NCBI GenBank assembly: GCA_017622175.1
Contig: JAGARQ010000004.1
Location: forward strand, 1 to 49,050
Origin: Bacilli bacterium
GTDB taxonomy: Bacteria; Bacillota_I; Bacilli_A; RF39; UBA660
Length of the DNA: 49,050 bases
Direction: 5' to 3'
In this document: positions 39,630 through 47,818 of the stretch, one piece after another
How the letters are laid out: each line of letters opens with the position of its first letter
Numbering within the stretch: the first letter of the stretch is position 1
Notes under the pieces: model-generated
Seen by the model: only the letters and a program-made list of their open reading frames with translations
Told to the model about the DNA's origin: nothing
The model's database searches: none
Position numbers and translations under genes: made by a program

Positions 39630-39926
39630 ATGTATTTAGAAAAAAACTATGATGATTTTCAAGAAATAGTAATTACAAGTAAAGAATTAATAAAAGATTT
39701 TATAAACACTCATATAAAAATATGGGAAGAAGATATTTTAAAATTTGAAAATTTTAAAGACTTACTAAATATAGAAAATATAAAAAGTATAGAATTTTAC
39801 TCATATATTAGTATTACAGAAGATTTAAATTATACTTTTATTTTTAATGATAACTCAAGAAGAAACTTTTATTTAGATAATGAAGTAATACTAACATGGT
39901 TGAACAACCATACTTTAATAAAATAG
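39630..39926 (+). CDS. Small uncharacterised soluble protein, 98 aa
   Basis: The product is acidic, mixed alpha/beta (LYKD-free, ending NYTFIFNDNSRRNFYLDNEVILTWLNNH), without membrane segment or known motif. The ATG at 39630 follows TAGGTGAATAAT, which overlaps the previous stop; the GTG at 39621 is part of that site. Operon position implies co-translation with its neighbours. Function unknown. Confidence 0.6.
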   Translation: MYLEKNYDDFQEIVITSKELIKDFINTHIKIWEEDILKFENFKDLLNIENIKSIEFYSYISITEDLNYTFIFNDNSRRNFYLDNEVILTWLNNHTLIK

Positions 39927-39935
39927 GAGTTAACT

Positions 39936-40178
39936 ATGAAAAAAGTACTAGAGAAAATAATTTATTATATATTTTTAACTATAGCCTTTCTAATATTACC
40001 ATTTAGTATTAGAAATATATATTTATCAATATTAGTAAAATCACCACCATTAGATTTAACAATAGATATCTTATCAGGATTATTTATATTTTTATATCCT
40101 TTAGCAATAGCACTAATGATAAGATATCATATAAAAAATAATAAATGGCCAATTATAGATATAGATGAAGAGGATTAA
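39936..40178 (+). CDS. Small two-helix membrane protein, 80 aa
   Basis: There are two membrane helices (about 7-30 and 43-64) and an acidic C-terminus (DIDEED). TAGGAGTTAACT precedes the ATG. Its stop lies one base before the next start. No family recognised. Confidence 0.6.
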   Translation: MKKVLEKIIYYIFLTIAFLILPFSIRNIYLSILVKSPPLDLTIDILSGLFIFLYPLAIALMIRYHIKNNKWPIIDIDEED

Positions 40179-40179
40179 T

Positions 40180-41019
40180 ATGCAAAAAGAAGAATATATA
40201 AAATATGTAAAAGAAAATTATCAAAATAAAGCACAAGAATTATTATTACAACAAATAGAATTATTTTTTAATCCAGGAGAAATTAAAAAAAATAAATATA
40301 ATCAAGGAGACGAAGTCTTCTTAAAAAAAGGTACCCATATTCATGGTGTACCTAGTGTTATAGATAGTCTAGACTGGGTAGTAGAAAATGGTTTTATTGG
40401 TAATGATTTTACAAATCATTCAGTAGCTAATAAAATTAAAAGTAGTATAGGTATGTGGGATATTCAAAAAGATATGACTTTAAAAGATTACATCACAGAA
40501 TATAGTGGTTTTACCATTACTTATACAATAGGAAGAGGACCAGGTTCAAAAGAAATAACTGAACTTATCCCATATCATAAATTCGATGAATATACCGAAA
40601 AAATTAATGATGATGAAAATATTTGGATGTACTGGGGAGATCAAACAAAAGAAGTTAGATTCTTACCAAGTTTAGTAGCAAACAAAAGACAATTAGCATT
40701 TATCTTAAATATGGAAAGTGACTATGCTAAAGAACTTGTACAAAATGATGTCTGGAATGAAGAACTTGATGAAGAAACAGTAAAACCATTTATTGATTAT
40801 CGTTACCTAGAAAAATTCTTAAAAGAAAGACATAATAGAAATGCTCAGACTACTGATAGAGAAACTGCTATTATGTTTGGCCTTCCACCATGCCTAATTG
40901 AAGGTGTATTTGTTGGAAGAAGAATAGAAAATGATCAAGAAACATTAAATTATATAAAAGAAAAACTACCAGACTGTTACATCTGTAATCTAGATGGAAA
41001 AGTAATAGTAGGTAATTAA
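40180..41019 (+). CDS. Uncharacterised 279-aa protein, possible ADP-ribosyltransferase-like fold
   Basis: No family is certain. KKGTHIHGVPSVIDSLDWVVENGFIGNDF recalls the start of ART-type folds (a G-T-x-x-H-G-like strand followed by a helix and an x-x-G-[IL] turn), and the end (PPCLIEGVFVGRRIENDQETLNYIKEKLPDCYI) resembles the late beta strands of such proteins. The core has several Trp and Tyr residues and no membrane helix. This placement is a guess from pattern. The start at 40180 follows GAAGAGGATTAAT; an ATG at 40165 lies in the previous gene. Confidence 0.6.
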   Translation: MQKEEYIKYVKENYQNKAQELLLQQIELFFNPGEIKKNKYNQGDEVFLKKGTHIHGVPSVIDSLDWVVENGFIGNDFTNHSVANKIKSSIGMWDIQKDMTLKDYITEYSGFTITYTIGRGPGSKEITELIPYHKFDEYTEKINDDENIWMYWGDQTKEVRFLPSLVANKRQLAFILNMESDYAKELVQNDVWNEELDEETVKPFIDYRYLEKFLKERHNRNAQTTDRETAIMFGLPPCLIEGVFVGRRIENDQETLNYIKEKLPDCYICNLDGKVIVGN

Positions 41020-41032
41020 GAGGAGTGGTAGT

Positions 41033-41746
41033 ATGAAACACTATTTTGGACTAGAAAGTGACTTTGAACTTTCCTTTCTAGGACCAGTTCATTTATTATT
41101 AATTGCAATAACTATATTATCAATATTTTTAATTTATAAATTTAGAGATAAACTAAAAAAATATGAAATAATAAGAAAAATAATTCCAATAATATTATTT
41201 TCAAATATGGTTATTTATATTGCAGGAGCAATAATAGCAGGAATATATGACATAAAGGTACATTTACCAATTCACTATTGTTACATAACAGGATTTTTAT
41301 TCCAATACATGTTGTTAAAACAAAAAAAGAATTGGTTTAATATGTTATATTATGCAATATTCTTCTGCACAATTACAGTTGTTATATTTCAAGATCCAGC
41401 CATAACACCAGATAGATATGAATTTATATTATTAGTGGTGTCACACCACTTTTTACTAATAAGTAGTTTCTATACATTATATGTATTAGATTACCCAGTT
41501 AATGTAAAAGGTTATAAACCATTTGTAATATATTCAGTAATCGTTTATACAACAGTATTTATTTTAAATAGAATACTTGGTACAGACTATATATTTAATT
41601 CAACATTACCACCATGGATTTATGAAATACTACCATTTGTAAAAGCATTACCACCACTAGTATGGTTAATACTTTTAAGTATTCCACTACTAGCATTAGC
41701 ATATTTACCAATTAAACATAAAAATAAAATAACAAAAGCAAATTAA
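41033..41746 (+). CDS. YwaF/TIGR02206-type integral membrane protein
   Basis: The 237-residue protein has seven membrane helices and the family marks HLPIHYCYITGFL, VVSHHFLLISSFY, RILGTDYIFNSTLPP, and a Pro-rich last loop. These proteins (YwaF in Bacillus, TP0381 in Treponema) are widespread but of unknown function; conserved His residues in the membrane suggest metal or small-molecule handling. AGAGGAGTGGTAGT precedes the ATG. Confidence 0.8.
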   Translation: MKHYFGLESDFELSFLGPVHLLLIAITILSIFLIYKFRDKLKKYEIIRKIIPIILFSNMVIYIAGAIIAGIYDIKVHLPIHYCYITGFLFQYMLLKQKKNWFNMLYYAIFFCTITVVIFQDPAITPDRYEFILLVVSHHFLLISSFYTLYVLDYPVNVKGYKPFVIYSVIVYTTVFILNRILGTDYIFNSTLPPWIYEILPFVKALPPLVWLILLSIPLLALAYLPIKHKNKITKAN

Positions 41747-41765
41747 TATATTGATTTGCTTTTCT
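41734..41765 (+). terminator. Terminator embedded in gene end
   Basis: AAAAGCAAAT/ATTTGCTTTT is a perfect 10-bp stem with the stop codon at the start of its loop. The T tail is short. Confidence 0.75.
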
Positions 41766-41767
41766 TA

Positions 41768-41776
41768 TGATATAAT
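41768..41776 (+). promoter_or_regulatory. Extended -10 promoter of the ABC exporter operon
   Basis: TGATATAAT lies 32 bases before the start codon and directly after the terminator. Confidence 0.65.
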
Positions 41777-41807
41777 AAACTCGAGACATAAAATAAGGAG
41801 TGACATT

Positions 41808-42554
41808 ATGGCATTTATAGAATTTAAAAATGTAAAAAAGGAATATCGTGGAGAAGTAAAAGTACAAGCAGTAAACGACTGTTCATTTAAAATAAATGAA
41901 GGAGAATTTGTAGTAATATTAGGCGCTAGTGGAGCAGGAAAAACAACAATTCTTAATATGTTAGGAGGTATGGATACTCCAACAGAAGGACAAATCTTTG
42001 TAAATGAAAAAGAAATAACAAAACTAGATTATAATGAACTAATTGATTATCGTCGTCATGATATTGGATTTGTATTTCAATTCTATAATTTAATTGCAAA
42101 TCTTACAACATTAGAAAACATAGAACTAGCATGTCAATTATCAAAAGATGCCTTAGAACCAAGAATTATTTTGAAGTTAGTAGGTCTTGAAGATAGATTA
42201 AATAACTTCCCATCACAATTATCAGGAGGAGAACAACAAAGAGTTGCTATAGCAAGAGCAATTGCTAAAAATCCAAAACTTTTACTTTGTGATGAACCAA
42301 CAGGTGCCCTTGATTCTAAAACAGGTAAAATGATCATAGACTTACTTTATAAAACATGTAAAGAAATGAAAATGACAACAGTATTAATCACACACAATGC
42401 AGATATTGCAAAAATTGCTGACAAAGTAATTACAATAGCCAATGGTAAAGTTGAAAGTATCGAAACAAAAGATATGATTAAAAAAGATAAAACTCAAAAA
42501 GAAGAACAAAAAAATAAGAAACCAAAAAGTAAAAAAAAGAAAAAAACTAACTAG
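41808..42554 (+). CDS. ABC transporter ATPase, LolD/MacB type
   Basis: The 248-residue ATPase has Walker A GASGAGKTT, Q-loop VFQFYNLIANLTTLEN, signature LSGGEQQRVAIARA, Walker B LLLCDEPTGALD and the H-loop VLITHN. The sequence belongs to the class that pairs with FtsX-like permeases (lipoprotein, peptide or antibiotic export). A Lys-rich tail of about 25 residues (KKPKSKKKKKTN) is extra. The ATG at 41808 follows AAGGAGTGACATT. The permease gene follows after 18 bases. Confidence 0.93.
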   Translation: MAFIEFKNVKKEYRGEVKVQAVNDCSFKINEGEFVVILGASGAGKTTILNMLGGMDTPTEGQIFVNEKEITKLDYNELIDYRRHDIGFVFQFYNLIANLTTLENIELACQLSKDALEPRIILKLVGLEDRLNNFPSQLSGGEQQRVAIARAIAKNPKLLLCDEPTGALDSKTGKMIIDLLYKTCKEMKMTTVLITHNADIAKIADKVITIANGKVESIETKDMIKKDKTQKEEQKNKKPKSKKKKKTN

Positions 42555-42572
42555 AATGAGTGGTGCTAAAAA

Positions 42573-44990
42573 ATGCTTTTAAAAAATACAATTAGAAAAA
42601 TTAAAAAGTCTTTTGGTAGATACTTATCACTACTAATTATTATATTTTTAGGAGTAGGATTTTACACAGGTATAACAACGGCTATACCTGATATGGCAAA
42701 TAAACAATCAGAGTATTATGAAGATACAAAAGCAGCAGACTTAAAAGTAATCAGTACCCTAGGTTTTACTGATGCTGATGTAGAAGCCATGCATTTAACA
42801 GGAGTAACTCAAACTCTTGGAACATATTCAAAAGATGTTTTAGTAGATGAAAATGCAATTAGAGTCCATGCTATTGAAGAAAAAATAAACAAAGTAGAAT
42901 TAATTGAAGGAAGACTTCCTAAAAAAGAAAATGAATGTCTTGCTGATAATGTTTATTATCAAGTAGGAGATAAAATCAAAATAAATGATGACTACAAAGA
43001 TAATTTAAAAGTAACAGAATATAAAGTAGTAGGAACAATAATTTCACCACTTTATTCTGGTAATGAATATGGTACAACACAAATAGGAAATGGAAAACTA
43101 TATTCATTCATATTTATTAATAAAGATAATTTTGATTATGAATACTATACAGAAGCATATTTAACTATTGATAAAAAGAAAAGTGATGTGCCATACTCAG
43201 AAGGATATGTATTAAAAACAGATAAAATAACATCGCAATTATCAGTAGTAAAAAATGAACAACTAACAAGTAGAAAAGATGAAATAATAAGAAAAAGTCA
43301 TGGAACAATAACAGATAAAGACTTACGTCATCATACTTGGTATATCCAAGATAGAGATGAATTTATCCCAACATATACAATATTAGACAGTCAATTTGAT
43401 CAAGTAATGACAATAGCTAATGTAATACCATTATTCTTTATTTTAATTGTTGCATTAATGACATCAAATACAATGACTAGAATGATTAAAGAAGAACGTG
43501 GAGAAATGGGAACACTTTTGTCACTAGGATTTAGTAGTGAAGAAATAATTAATAATTATTTAATCTATGTTTTATCTGCAACATCAATTGGAGCAACACT
43601 AGGATATTTTATTGGAACATTAACACTACCCAAATTAGTATTTTATTGTTTCCCATTAAACTTCCCAGATATAACGTATACATTTAGACCAGTATTATTT
43701 ATAGCATCACTTGCTGTATCCTTAGTCTTAATGTCATGGGTAACAACGTCATCTGCAGAAAAAGAACTTAAACAAGCACCAGCTTATTTATTAAGACCAG
43801 AACCTCCAAAAAAAGGACAAAAGATTTTACTAGAAAAAGTTCACTTTATTTGGGATAAATTATCATTCTCAACAAAAACAACACTTAGAAATATAAGTAG
43901 ATATAAAAAACGTGTTTTAATAACACTAATAGGTGCTGCAGGATGTACATTTATGATAATGATAGGATTAGCCCTAAAAGATAGTATTAATACAGTAGGA
44001 GATAAACAATATAGTGATTTATTTAGATATGATAATTTAATTATCTTAAATAAAGGAATATCTGAAACAGATGCAAAATTAGATGAAAAATTAGAACCAT
44101 TAGTAAAAGATGAACTATTAATTCATCAAGAACCATATAAAGTAGTAAATGATAAGAAATCATTAGATATTTATTTAATGTCACCTAAATATACAAATGA
44201 ACAATTTTATAAATACTTTAATTTAAAAGAAAAAGATAATAATAAAAAATTAAAGTTAAACAATAAAGGTGTAATTATAACTCCTAAAGTTGCAGAAAGA
44301 TTCGAACTTGAAATAGGTGATGAACTAACAATAGAATCACTAAATAATAAAGAATATAAATTAAAAGTATCTGGTATCACAGAAAACTATGTATCAAATT
44401 ATATTTATATTTCAAAAGATTACTATAAAGAAATATTTGGAACTGATGCATTATATAATGTAATTGCATCTACAAATGTAGAAAAAAATACAAATAAAAT
44501 AGCTAATGAATTATTAAAAGAAGAAAATATTGTAAGTATTAATTTTAGTAAAGAATTATTAAAAAATGCTAATGAAGCAGTAAAAGGATTAAATGCAGTT
44601 ATAGCTTTACTTGTAGTTATTTCATCAGCTTTAGCATTCACTGTATTATATAATTTAACTAGTATAAATATAAGTGAAAGAACAAGAGAAATTGCCACAT
44701 TAAAAGTATTAGGATTTACTGATAATGAATCAAATGCCTACATCTATAGAGAAACATTAATTACTGTAATTATAGGCATTATAATAGGTTTATTAATTAC
44801 TAAACCACTACATGGAATGGTAATGGCTCTACTTGAAGTAGATCATATGATGTTCTTACGTACAATAGAATTTAAAAGTTATGTATTTTCATCATTACTT
44901 ACATTAATATTCGCAATAATAATGTTATTTATAACATATTATAAAATAAAACAAATAGACATGATTGAATCATTAAAATCAGTAGAATAA
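42573..44990 (+). CDS. FtsX-like ABC transporter permease
   Basis: The 805-residue permease has one N-terminal helix (about 15-35), a large extracellular domain, three helices (about 285-400), a second first-helix (FITLIGAAGCTFMIMIGLAL-like, about 450-470), another extracellular domain and three C-terminal helices. This is the duplicated FtsX-domain layout of 800-aa permeases such as those of the YtrF/MacB-like class. Typical motifs: REERGEMGTLLSLGFS-like and SERTREIATLKVLGFTDNE. It forms an exporter with the ATPase upstream. Substrate unknown. Confidence 0.9.
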   Translation: MLLKNTIRKIKKSFGRYLSLLIIIFLGVGFYTGITTAIPDMANKQSEYYEDTKAADLKVISTLGFTDADVEAMHLTGVTQTLGTYSKDVLVDENAIRVHAIEEKINKVELIEGRLPKKENECLADNVYYQVGDKIKINDDYKDNLKVTEYKVVGTIISPLYSGNEYGTTQIGNGKLYSFIFINKDNFDYEYYTEAYLTIDKKKSDVPYSEGYVLKTDKITSQLSVVKNEQLTSRKDEIIRKSHGTITDKDLRHHTWYIQDRDEFIPTYTILDSQFDQVMTIANVIPLFFILIVALMTSNTMTRMIKEERGEMGTLLSLGFSSEEIINNYLIYVLSATSIGATLGYFIGTLTLPKLVFYCFPLNFPDITYTFRPVLFIASLAVSLVLMSWVTTSSAEKELKQAPAYLLRPEPPKKGQKILLEKVHFIWDKLSFSTKTTLRNISRYKKRVLITLIGAAGCTFMIMIGLALKDSINTVGDKQYSDLFRYDNLIILNKGISETDAKLDEKLEPLVKDELLIHQEPYKVVNDKKSLDIYLMSPKYTNEQFYKYFNLKEKDNNKKLKLNNKGVIITPKVAERFELEIGDELTIESLNNKEYKLKVSGITENYVSNYIYISKDYYKEIFGTDALYNVIASTNVEKNTNKIANELLKEENIVSINFSKELLKNANEAVKGLNAVIALLVVISSALAFTVLYNLTSINISERTREIATLKVLGFTDNESNAYIYRETLITVIIGIIIGLLITKPLHGMVMALLEVDHMMFLRTIEFKSYVFSSLLTLIFAIIMLFITYYKIKQIDMIESLKSVE

Positions 44991-44993
44991 AAT

Positions 44994-45018
44994 AAGCAAG
45001 CATAGTGCTTGCTTTTAT
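44994..45018 (+). terminator. Rho-independent terminator
   Basis: AAGCAAGCA-TAG-TGCTTGCTT is followed by a short T tract. Confidence 0.75.
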
Positions 45019-45026
45019 GTTATAAT
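45018..45026 (+). promoter_or_regulatory. Extended -10 promoter
   Basis: TGTTATAAT lies 32 bases before the start codon at 45059, immediately after the terminator. Confidence 0.6.
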
Positions 45027-45058
45027 TAAGAAGTAGCTTTTTTGAAAGGATAAGAATC

Positions 45059-45388
45059 ATGAGTAATAATATAAATTGGTGTCAAAAACTTCAAAAGTTT
45101 TGGCAACAAAAAGAAATTGATAAAATAATTGAATTATTTTCTGAAGATGTAATTTATTATGAAGAACCAAACAATAAAATAACATACAAAGAATTAATAA
45201 ATGTTTGGTCAGAAATAAAAAATCAAAATACCAATAATTTAGAATTTAAAATATTATTAGAAGATAATAATAAATGCATTGCAAATTTTATATTAAAAGA
45301 AAATACAACTATAGATATGATATATGAAATTGAATTAAATGATGAAAATAAATGTATTTATTTTAAACAATGGTATATGGAATATTAG
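45059..45388 (+). CDS. SnoaL/NTF2-like small protein
   Basis: The 109-residue product has the cone-shaped NTF2-like pattern: WCQKLQKFWQQKEIDKIIELFSEDVIYYEEP, a linking helix (ELINVWSEIKN) and beta strands ending in FKQWYMEY. Such SnoaL-like proteins bind small molecules or act as isomerases; the specific role is not predictable. GAAAGGATAAGAATC precedes the ATG. It is co-transcribed with the thioesterase that starts 10 bases later. Confidence 0.75.
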   Translation: MSNNINWCQKLQKFWQQKEIDKIIELFSEDVIYYEEPNNKITYKELINVWSEIKNQNTNNLEFKILLEDNNKCIANFILKENTTIDMIYEIELNDENKCIYFKQWYMEY

Positions 45389-45397
45389 GAGGGTATT

Positions 45398-45802
45398 ATG
45401 AAACAAGACTTAACAGAAATGGCAAAACAATTAGTTAAAGAATGCCATGGATTTATAGAAGCAAACAACTACGAAGTACTAAAAGTTGAAGAAAACTATT
45501 GTGAATTAACTGGTACAATTACAGAAACAAGTACTAATCACTTTGGTGCAGCCCATGGTGGATATATCTTTGGACTTGCTGATACAGCAGCAGGAATAGC
45601 TGCAATGACAGATGGAAGAACTGCAGTAACTATTTCATCAAATATTGATTATTTAAAAGCAGCTAAAACAAAAGTATTAAAAGCAATCACAACATGTACA
45701 AAAAGTGGTAAAACAATTTCCTTCTTTGAAGTAAAAATATTTGATGAAGAAGAAAACCTAGTTGCTAAAGCAAACGTAAATTACTGTTACATTTCAAAAT
45801 AA
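45398..45802 (+). CDS. PaaI-type hotdog thioesterase
   Basis: The 134-residue hotdog-fold protein carries HFGAAHGGYIFGLADTAAGIAA, the PaaI acyl-CoA thioesterase signature with G-x-x-H-G-G and the central helix Asp. Later strands read TISSNIDYLKAAKTKVLKAI and KANVNYCYI. It should hydrolyse acyl- or aryl-CoA esters in the cytosol. TAGGAGGGTATT precedes the ATG. Length is standard. Confidence 0.9.
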   Translation: MKQDLTEMAKQLVKECHGFIEANNYEVLKVEENYCELTGTITETSTNHFGAAHGGYIFGLADTAAGIAAMTDGRTAVTISSNIDYLKAAKTKVLKAITTCTKSGKTISFFEVKIFDEEENLVAKANVNYCYISK

Positions 45803-45833
45803 AAGACCAGAATTAAAGTTCTGATCTTTTTTT
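45801..45833. terminator. Bidirectional terminator
   Basis: AAAGACCAGAA/TTCTGATCTTT (one mismatch) has T-rich tails on both strands and is shared by the thioesterase and the convergent TetR gene. Confidence 0.8.
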
Positions 45834-46349
45834 GTATTCACTTTTAATAATACTTTCTATCTCTTCTGGACTTTCTTCACACCCAGTATTTAACCATCTC
45901 TTAATAACTGCATTAAGCCCAGCTTCAAAGAAATCAATATGATATTCAATAAATTCATTATTCGGATAAAATCTTTTCATTTCGCTATTTAAATCATACA
46001 TAAAAAAACTCTTATCAAAATTTGTATTTAACTTAAAAAATGTCTTATAAAATATTTGATTTTCCTTAATATGTTTAAATAACTTTAAAAAGTCATAAGA
46101 ATGTTTCTTTTCAGTAGACTCTTCTTTATAAATATCTAAAAACATCTCTAACATAATCTTATTAATTTGATCAACTAAATCATAAATGTCTATAAAATTA
46201 GCATAAAAAGTAGATCTATTTATATCAGCTAATTTACAAATATCTGTAACTGTTATCTCATTAACATCTCTAGTTTGTAATTCATTTACAAACACATTCA
46301 TAATTTTTTGTTTAGACTCTTTTTTTCGTTTATTATTCGCAACATTCAT
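45813..46349 (-). CDS. TetR family transcriptional regulator
   Basis: The 178-residue regulator has an N-terminal helix-turn-helix (EITVTDICKLADINRSTFYANFIDIYDLVDQI) and a helical ligand/dimer domain of the short DhaS/TetR_C-like kind (YKTFFKLN, FEAGLNAVIKRWLNTGCEESPEEI). It is divergent from a small membrane-protein operon at 46470 and most likely represses it and itself through the shared region. AAAGGAGTTTTATT precedes the ATG. Confidence 0.9.
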   Translation of the reverse strand: MNVANNKRKKESKQKIMNVFVNELQTRDVNEITVTDICKLADINRSTFYANFIDIYDLVDQINKIMLEMFLDIYKEESTEKKHSYDFLKLFKHIKENQIFYKTFFKLNTNFDKSFFMYDLNSEMKRFYPNNEFIEYHIDFFEAGLNAVIKRWLNTGCEESPEEIESIIKSEYKKRSEL

Positions 46350-46391
46350 AATAAAACTCCTTTATTCCAACACTTTAACAAAATCTGATGA

Positions 46392-46420
46392 TTGTTTTTG
46401 CATCTTGCAAATATTATACT
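46392..46420 (+). promoter_or_regulatory. Promoter of the 46470 operon
   Basis: TTGTTT (46392-46397), a 17-nt spacer, TATACT (46415-46420). Confidence 0.6.
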
Positions 46421-46441
46421 AAAAGTGTATTAAAACAACAA
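46413..46441 (-). promoter_or_regulatory. Promoter of the TetR gene
   Basis: Minus strand: TTGTTG (46436-46441), a 17-nt spacer, TATAAT (46413-46418). Its -10 overlaps the -10 of the divergent promoter. Confidence 0.65.
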
Positions 46442-46469
46442 GTGTTGGTTTATACGAAAGGAGAAAAAT

Positions 46470-46721
46470 ATGTCAAAAATCGTTGATACAAACAAGAAGA
46501 TAGAAAAAGCAGTAGTAGAAGCATACAACAAAGTAGAAGATACAGTTGTTAGTACATACAAGAAAGTAGAAGATAAATTTGTAGATACTTTCTTAGCAAA
46601 AGATGGAGAAACTACTGAAGAAGCAAAAAAAAGAATGCAAAAAGAACAAGCTGAATTAGAAGCAAAAAATAAAGCTTTAGTTGAAGAATCTATTAAAAAA
46701 AGTACAGAAATTAACAAATAA
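46470..46721 (+). CDS. Small amphipathic helical protein, 83 aa
   Basis: The product is a single long charged helix with a repeated pattern (AYNKVEDTVVSTYKKVEDKFVDTF), reminiscent of apolipoprotein-like or phasin-like membrane-surface proteins. It has no membrane segment and no cysteine. AAAGGAGAAAAAT precedes the ATG. It is the first gene of the operon divergent from the TetR regulator and is probably controlled by it. Confidence 0.7.
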   Translation: MSKIVDTNKKIEKAVVEAYNKVEDTVVSTYKKVEDKFVDTFLAKDGETTEEAKKRMQKEQAELEAKNKALVEESIKKSTEINK

Positions 46722-46737
46722 TTAAGGAGATAATAAA

Positions 46738-47133
46738 ATGAAAAAAGAAACACTATTACAAATTATTTTAGGTACAATTGGTGGTTTAGTATTTGCAATT
46801 GGTATGTGTATGTGCTTATTACCAGAATGGGATATGTTTACACCAGGAGTAGTAACTACAATTATTGGATTTTTAATCCTTTTAGCAATCATTCCAATTT
46901 ATAGAAAAAATCATCCAAGAAAACCTCATGGTCCAGTAAACTGGGGATTAGTTCTTACATGGACTATAGGAGTAGTAGGAGCCCTAGTTATGGGATTTGG
47001 TATGAGTAGAATCCTAGTTGATGATGCTTCTAAAACAGATATGATTGTAGGTTTAATTACAGGTGTAGTTGGACTAATTGTATGTGTATTAAATTATCCA
47101 GTTTATTCTTATATTAAATCAGATAAAAAATAA
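46738..47133 (+). CDS. Small four-helix membrane protein
   Basis: The 131-residue protein has four membrane helices in two similar pairs (LLQIILGTIGGLVFAIGMCMCLLP... and GLVLTWTIGVVGALVMGFGMS...), each first helix followed by a short polar loop and a second helix. The two halves look like an internal duplication. TTAAGGAGATAATAAA precedes the ATG. The stop overlaps the next start by one base. Function unknown; the operon suggests a TetR-regulated envelope response. Confidence 0.7.
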   Translation: MKKETLLQIILGTIGGLVFAIGMCMCLLPEWDMFTPGVVTTIIGFLILLAIIPIYRKNHPRKPHGPVNWGLVLTWTIGVVGALVMGFGMSRILVDDASKTDMIVGLITGVVGLIVCVLNYPVYSYIKSDKK

Positions 47134-47771
47134 TGTTAAAGAAAATAAGAAATCTAGATAAAAAAGATAGAACAATGTATATATTAAGATTTACATTAAC
47201 CATTAATATTATCCTGGCAATAGTAAAATATATTTTAGCTTTTACATTGCCATCGATGTGGTTCTTCGTAAATGCCTTATTCTTAACAGTTCTTTCTATA
47301 TCTAGATTTTTTTCAATTAAAGATTATCGAATTATTCGTCTATCTAAAGGCAAAATTGAAAATAAAAAAATAGGATATAAGAATTATTTAAGAAATGGAG
47401 TATTATTAATATTTTTAGGACTAATGTATTTCTTTGTTAGTGTCTATATTTACTACAAAGGAACAAATACTAATATGCATGAATATTTAACTTATTTAGT
47501 AGCATTAAATGCCTTTTGGTCAATAAGTTGGGCAATATATGGAATAATTAAATATAAAAAGAATAATAACCCAATTTTAAAGTCAGTAAAAATGACCAAC
47601 TTTGCCAATGCTTTAACGTCAATGGTCTTAACTCAAGTAACACTACTTGATACATTTGGTCCAGGATATGATTTAAGTAAAATTAATAGTTATACAGGAA
47701 TGGGTGTTAGTTTAATAATTGCCATAATTGGCTTATCAATGATTATAGGAATAAAAAAGATAGACTATTAA
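47133..47771 (+). CDS. Six-helix membrane protein, unknown function
   Basis: The 212-residue protein has about six membrane helices with basic loops (KDYRIIRLSKGKIENKKIGYKNYLR). No family is recognised. The start shares a base with the previous stop (TAATG), so translation is coupled; no separate strong ribosome binding site is seen. It is the last gene of the three-gene operon. Confidence 0.7.
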   Translation: MLKKIRNLDKKDRTMYILRFTLTINIILAIVKYILAFTLPSMWFFVNALFLTVLSISRFFSIKDYRIIRLSKGKIENKKIGYKNYLRNGVLLIFLGLMYFFVSVYIYYKGTNTNMHEYLTYLVALNAFWSISWAIYGIIKYKKNNNPILKSVKMTNFANALTSMVLTQVTLLDTFGPGYDLSKINSYTGMGVSLIIAIIGLSMIIGIKKIDY

Positions 47772-47786
47772 ATCTATCTTTTTTTG
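47754..47786 (+). terminator. Terminator embedded in gene end
   Basis: AAAAAGATAGA/TCTATCTTTTT with a loop containing the stop codon, then a T-rich tail. Confidence 0.8.
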
Positions 47787-47789
47787 TAG

Positions 47790-47795
47790 TATAAT
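47790..47795 (+). promoter_or_regulatory. Promoter -10 of the second ABC exporter
   Basis: TATAAT lies 23 bases before the start codon, directly after the terminator. No clear -35. Confidence 0.5.
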
Positions 47796-47818
47796 AAATA
47801 TATAGTTGGAGGATACAT

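Larger units (their letters stand above)
46367..46448. promoter_or_regulatory. Candidate operator pair flanking divergent promoters
   Basis: CCAACACTT (46367-46375) and AAGTGTTGG (46440-46448) are perfect 9-bp inverted copies 64 bases apart. An AGTGTA half-site lies between them. The right copy overlaps the -35 of the TetR gene. Confidence 0.5.
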
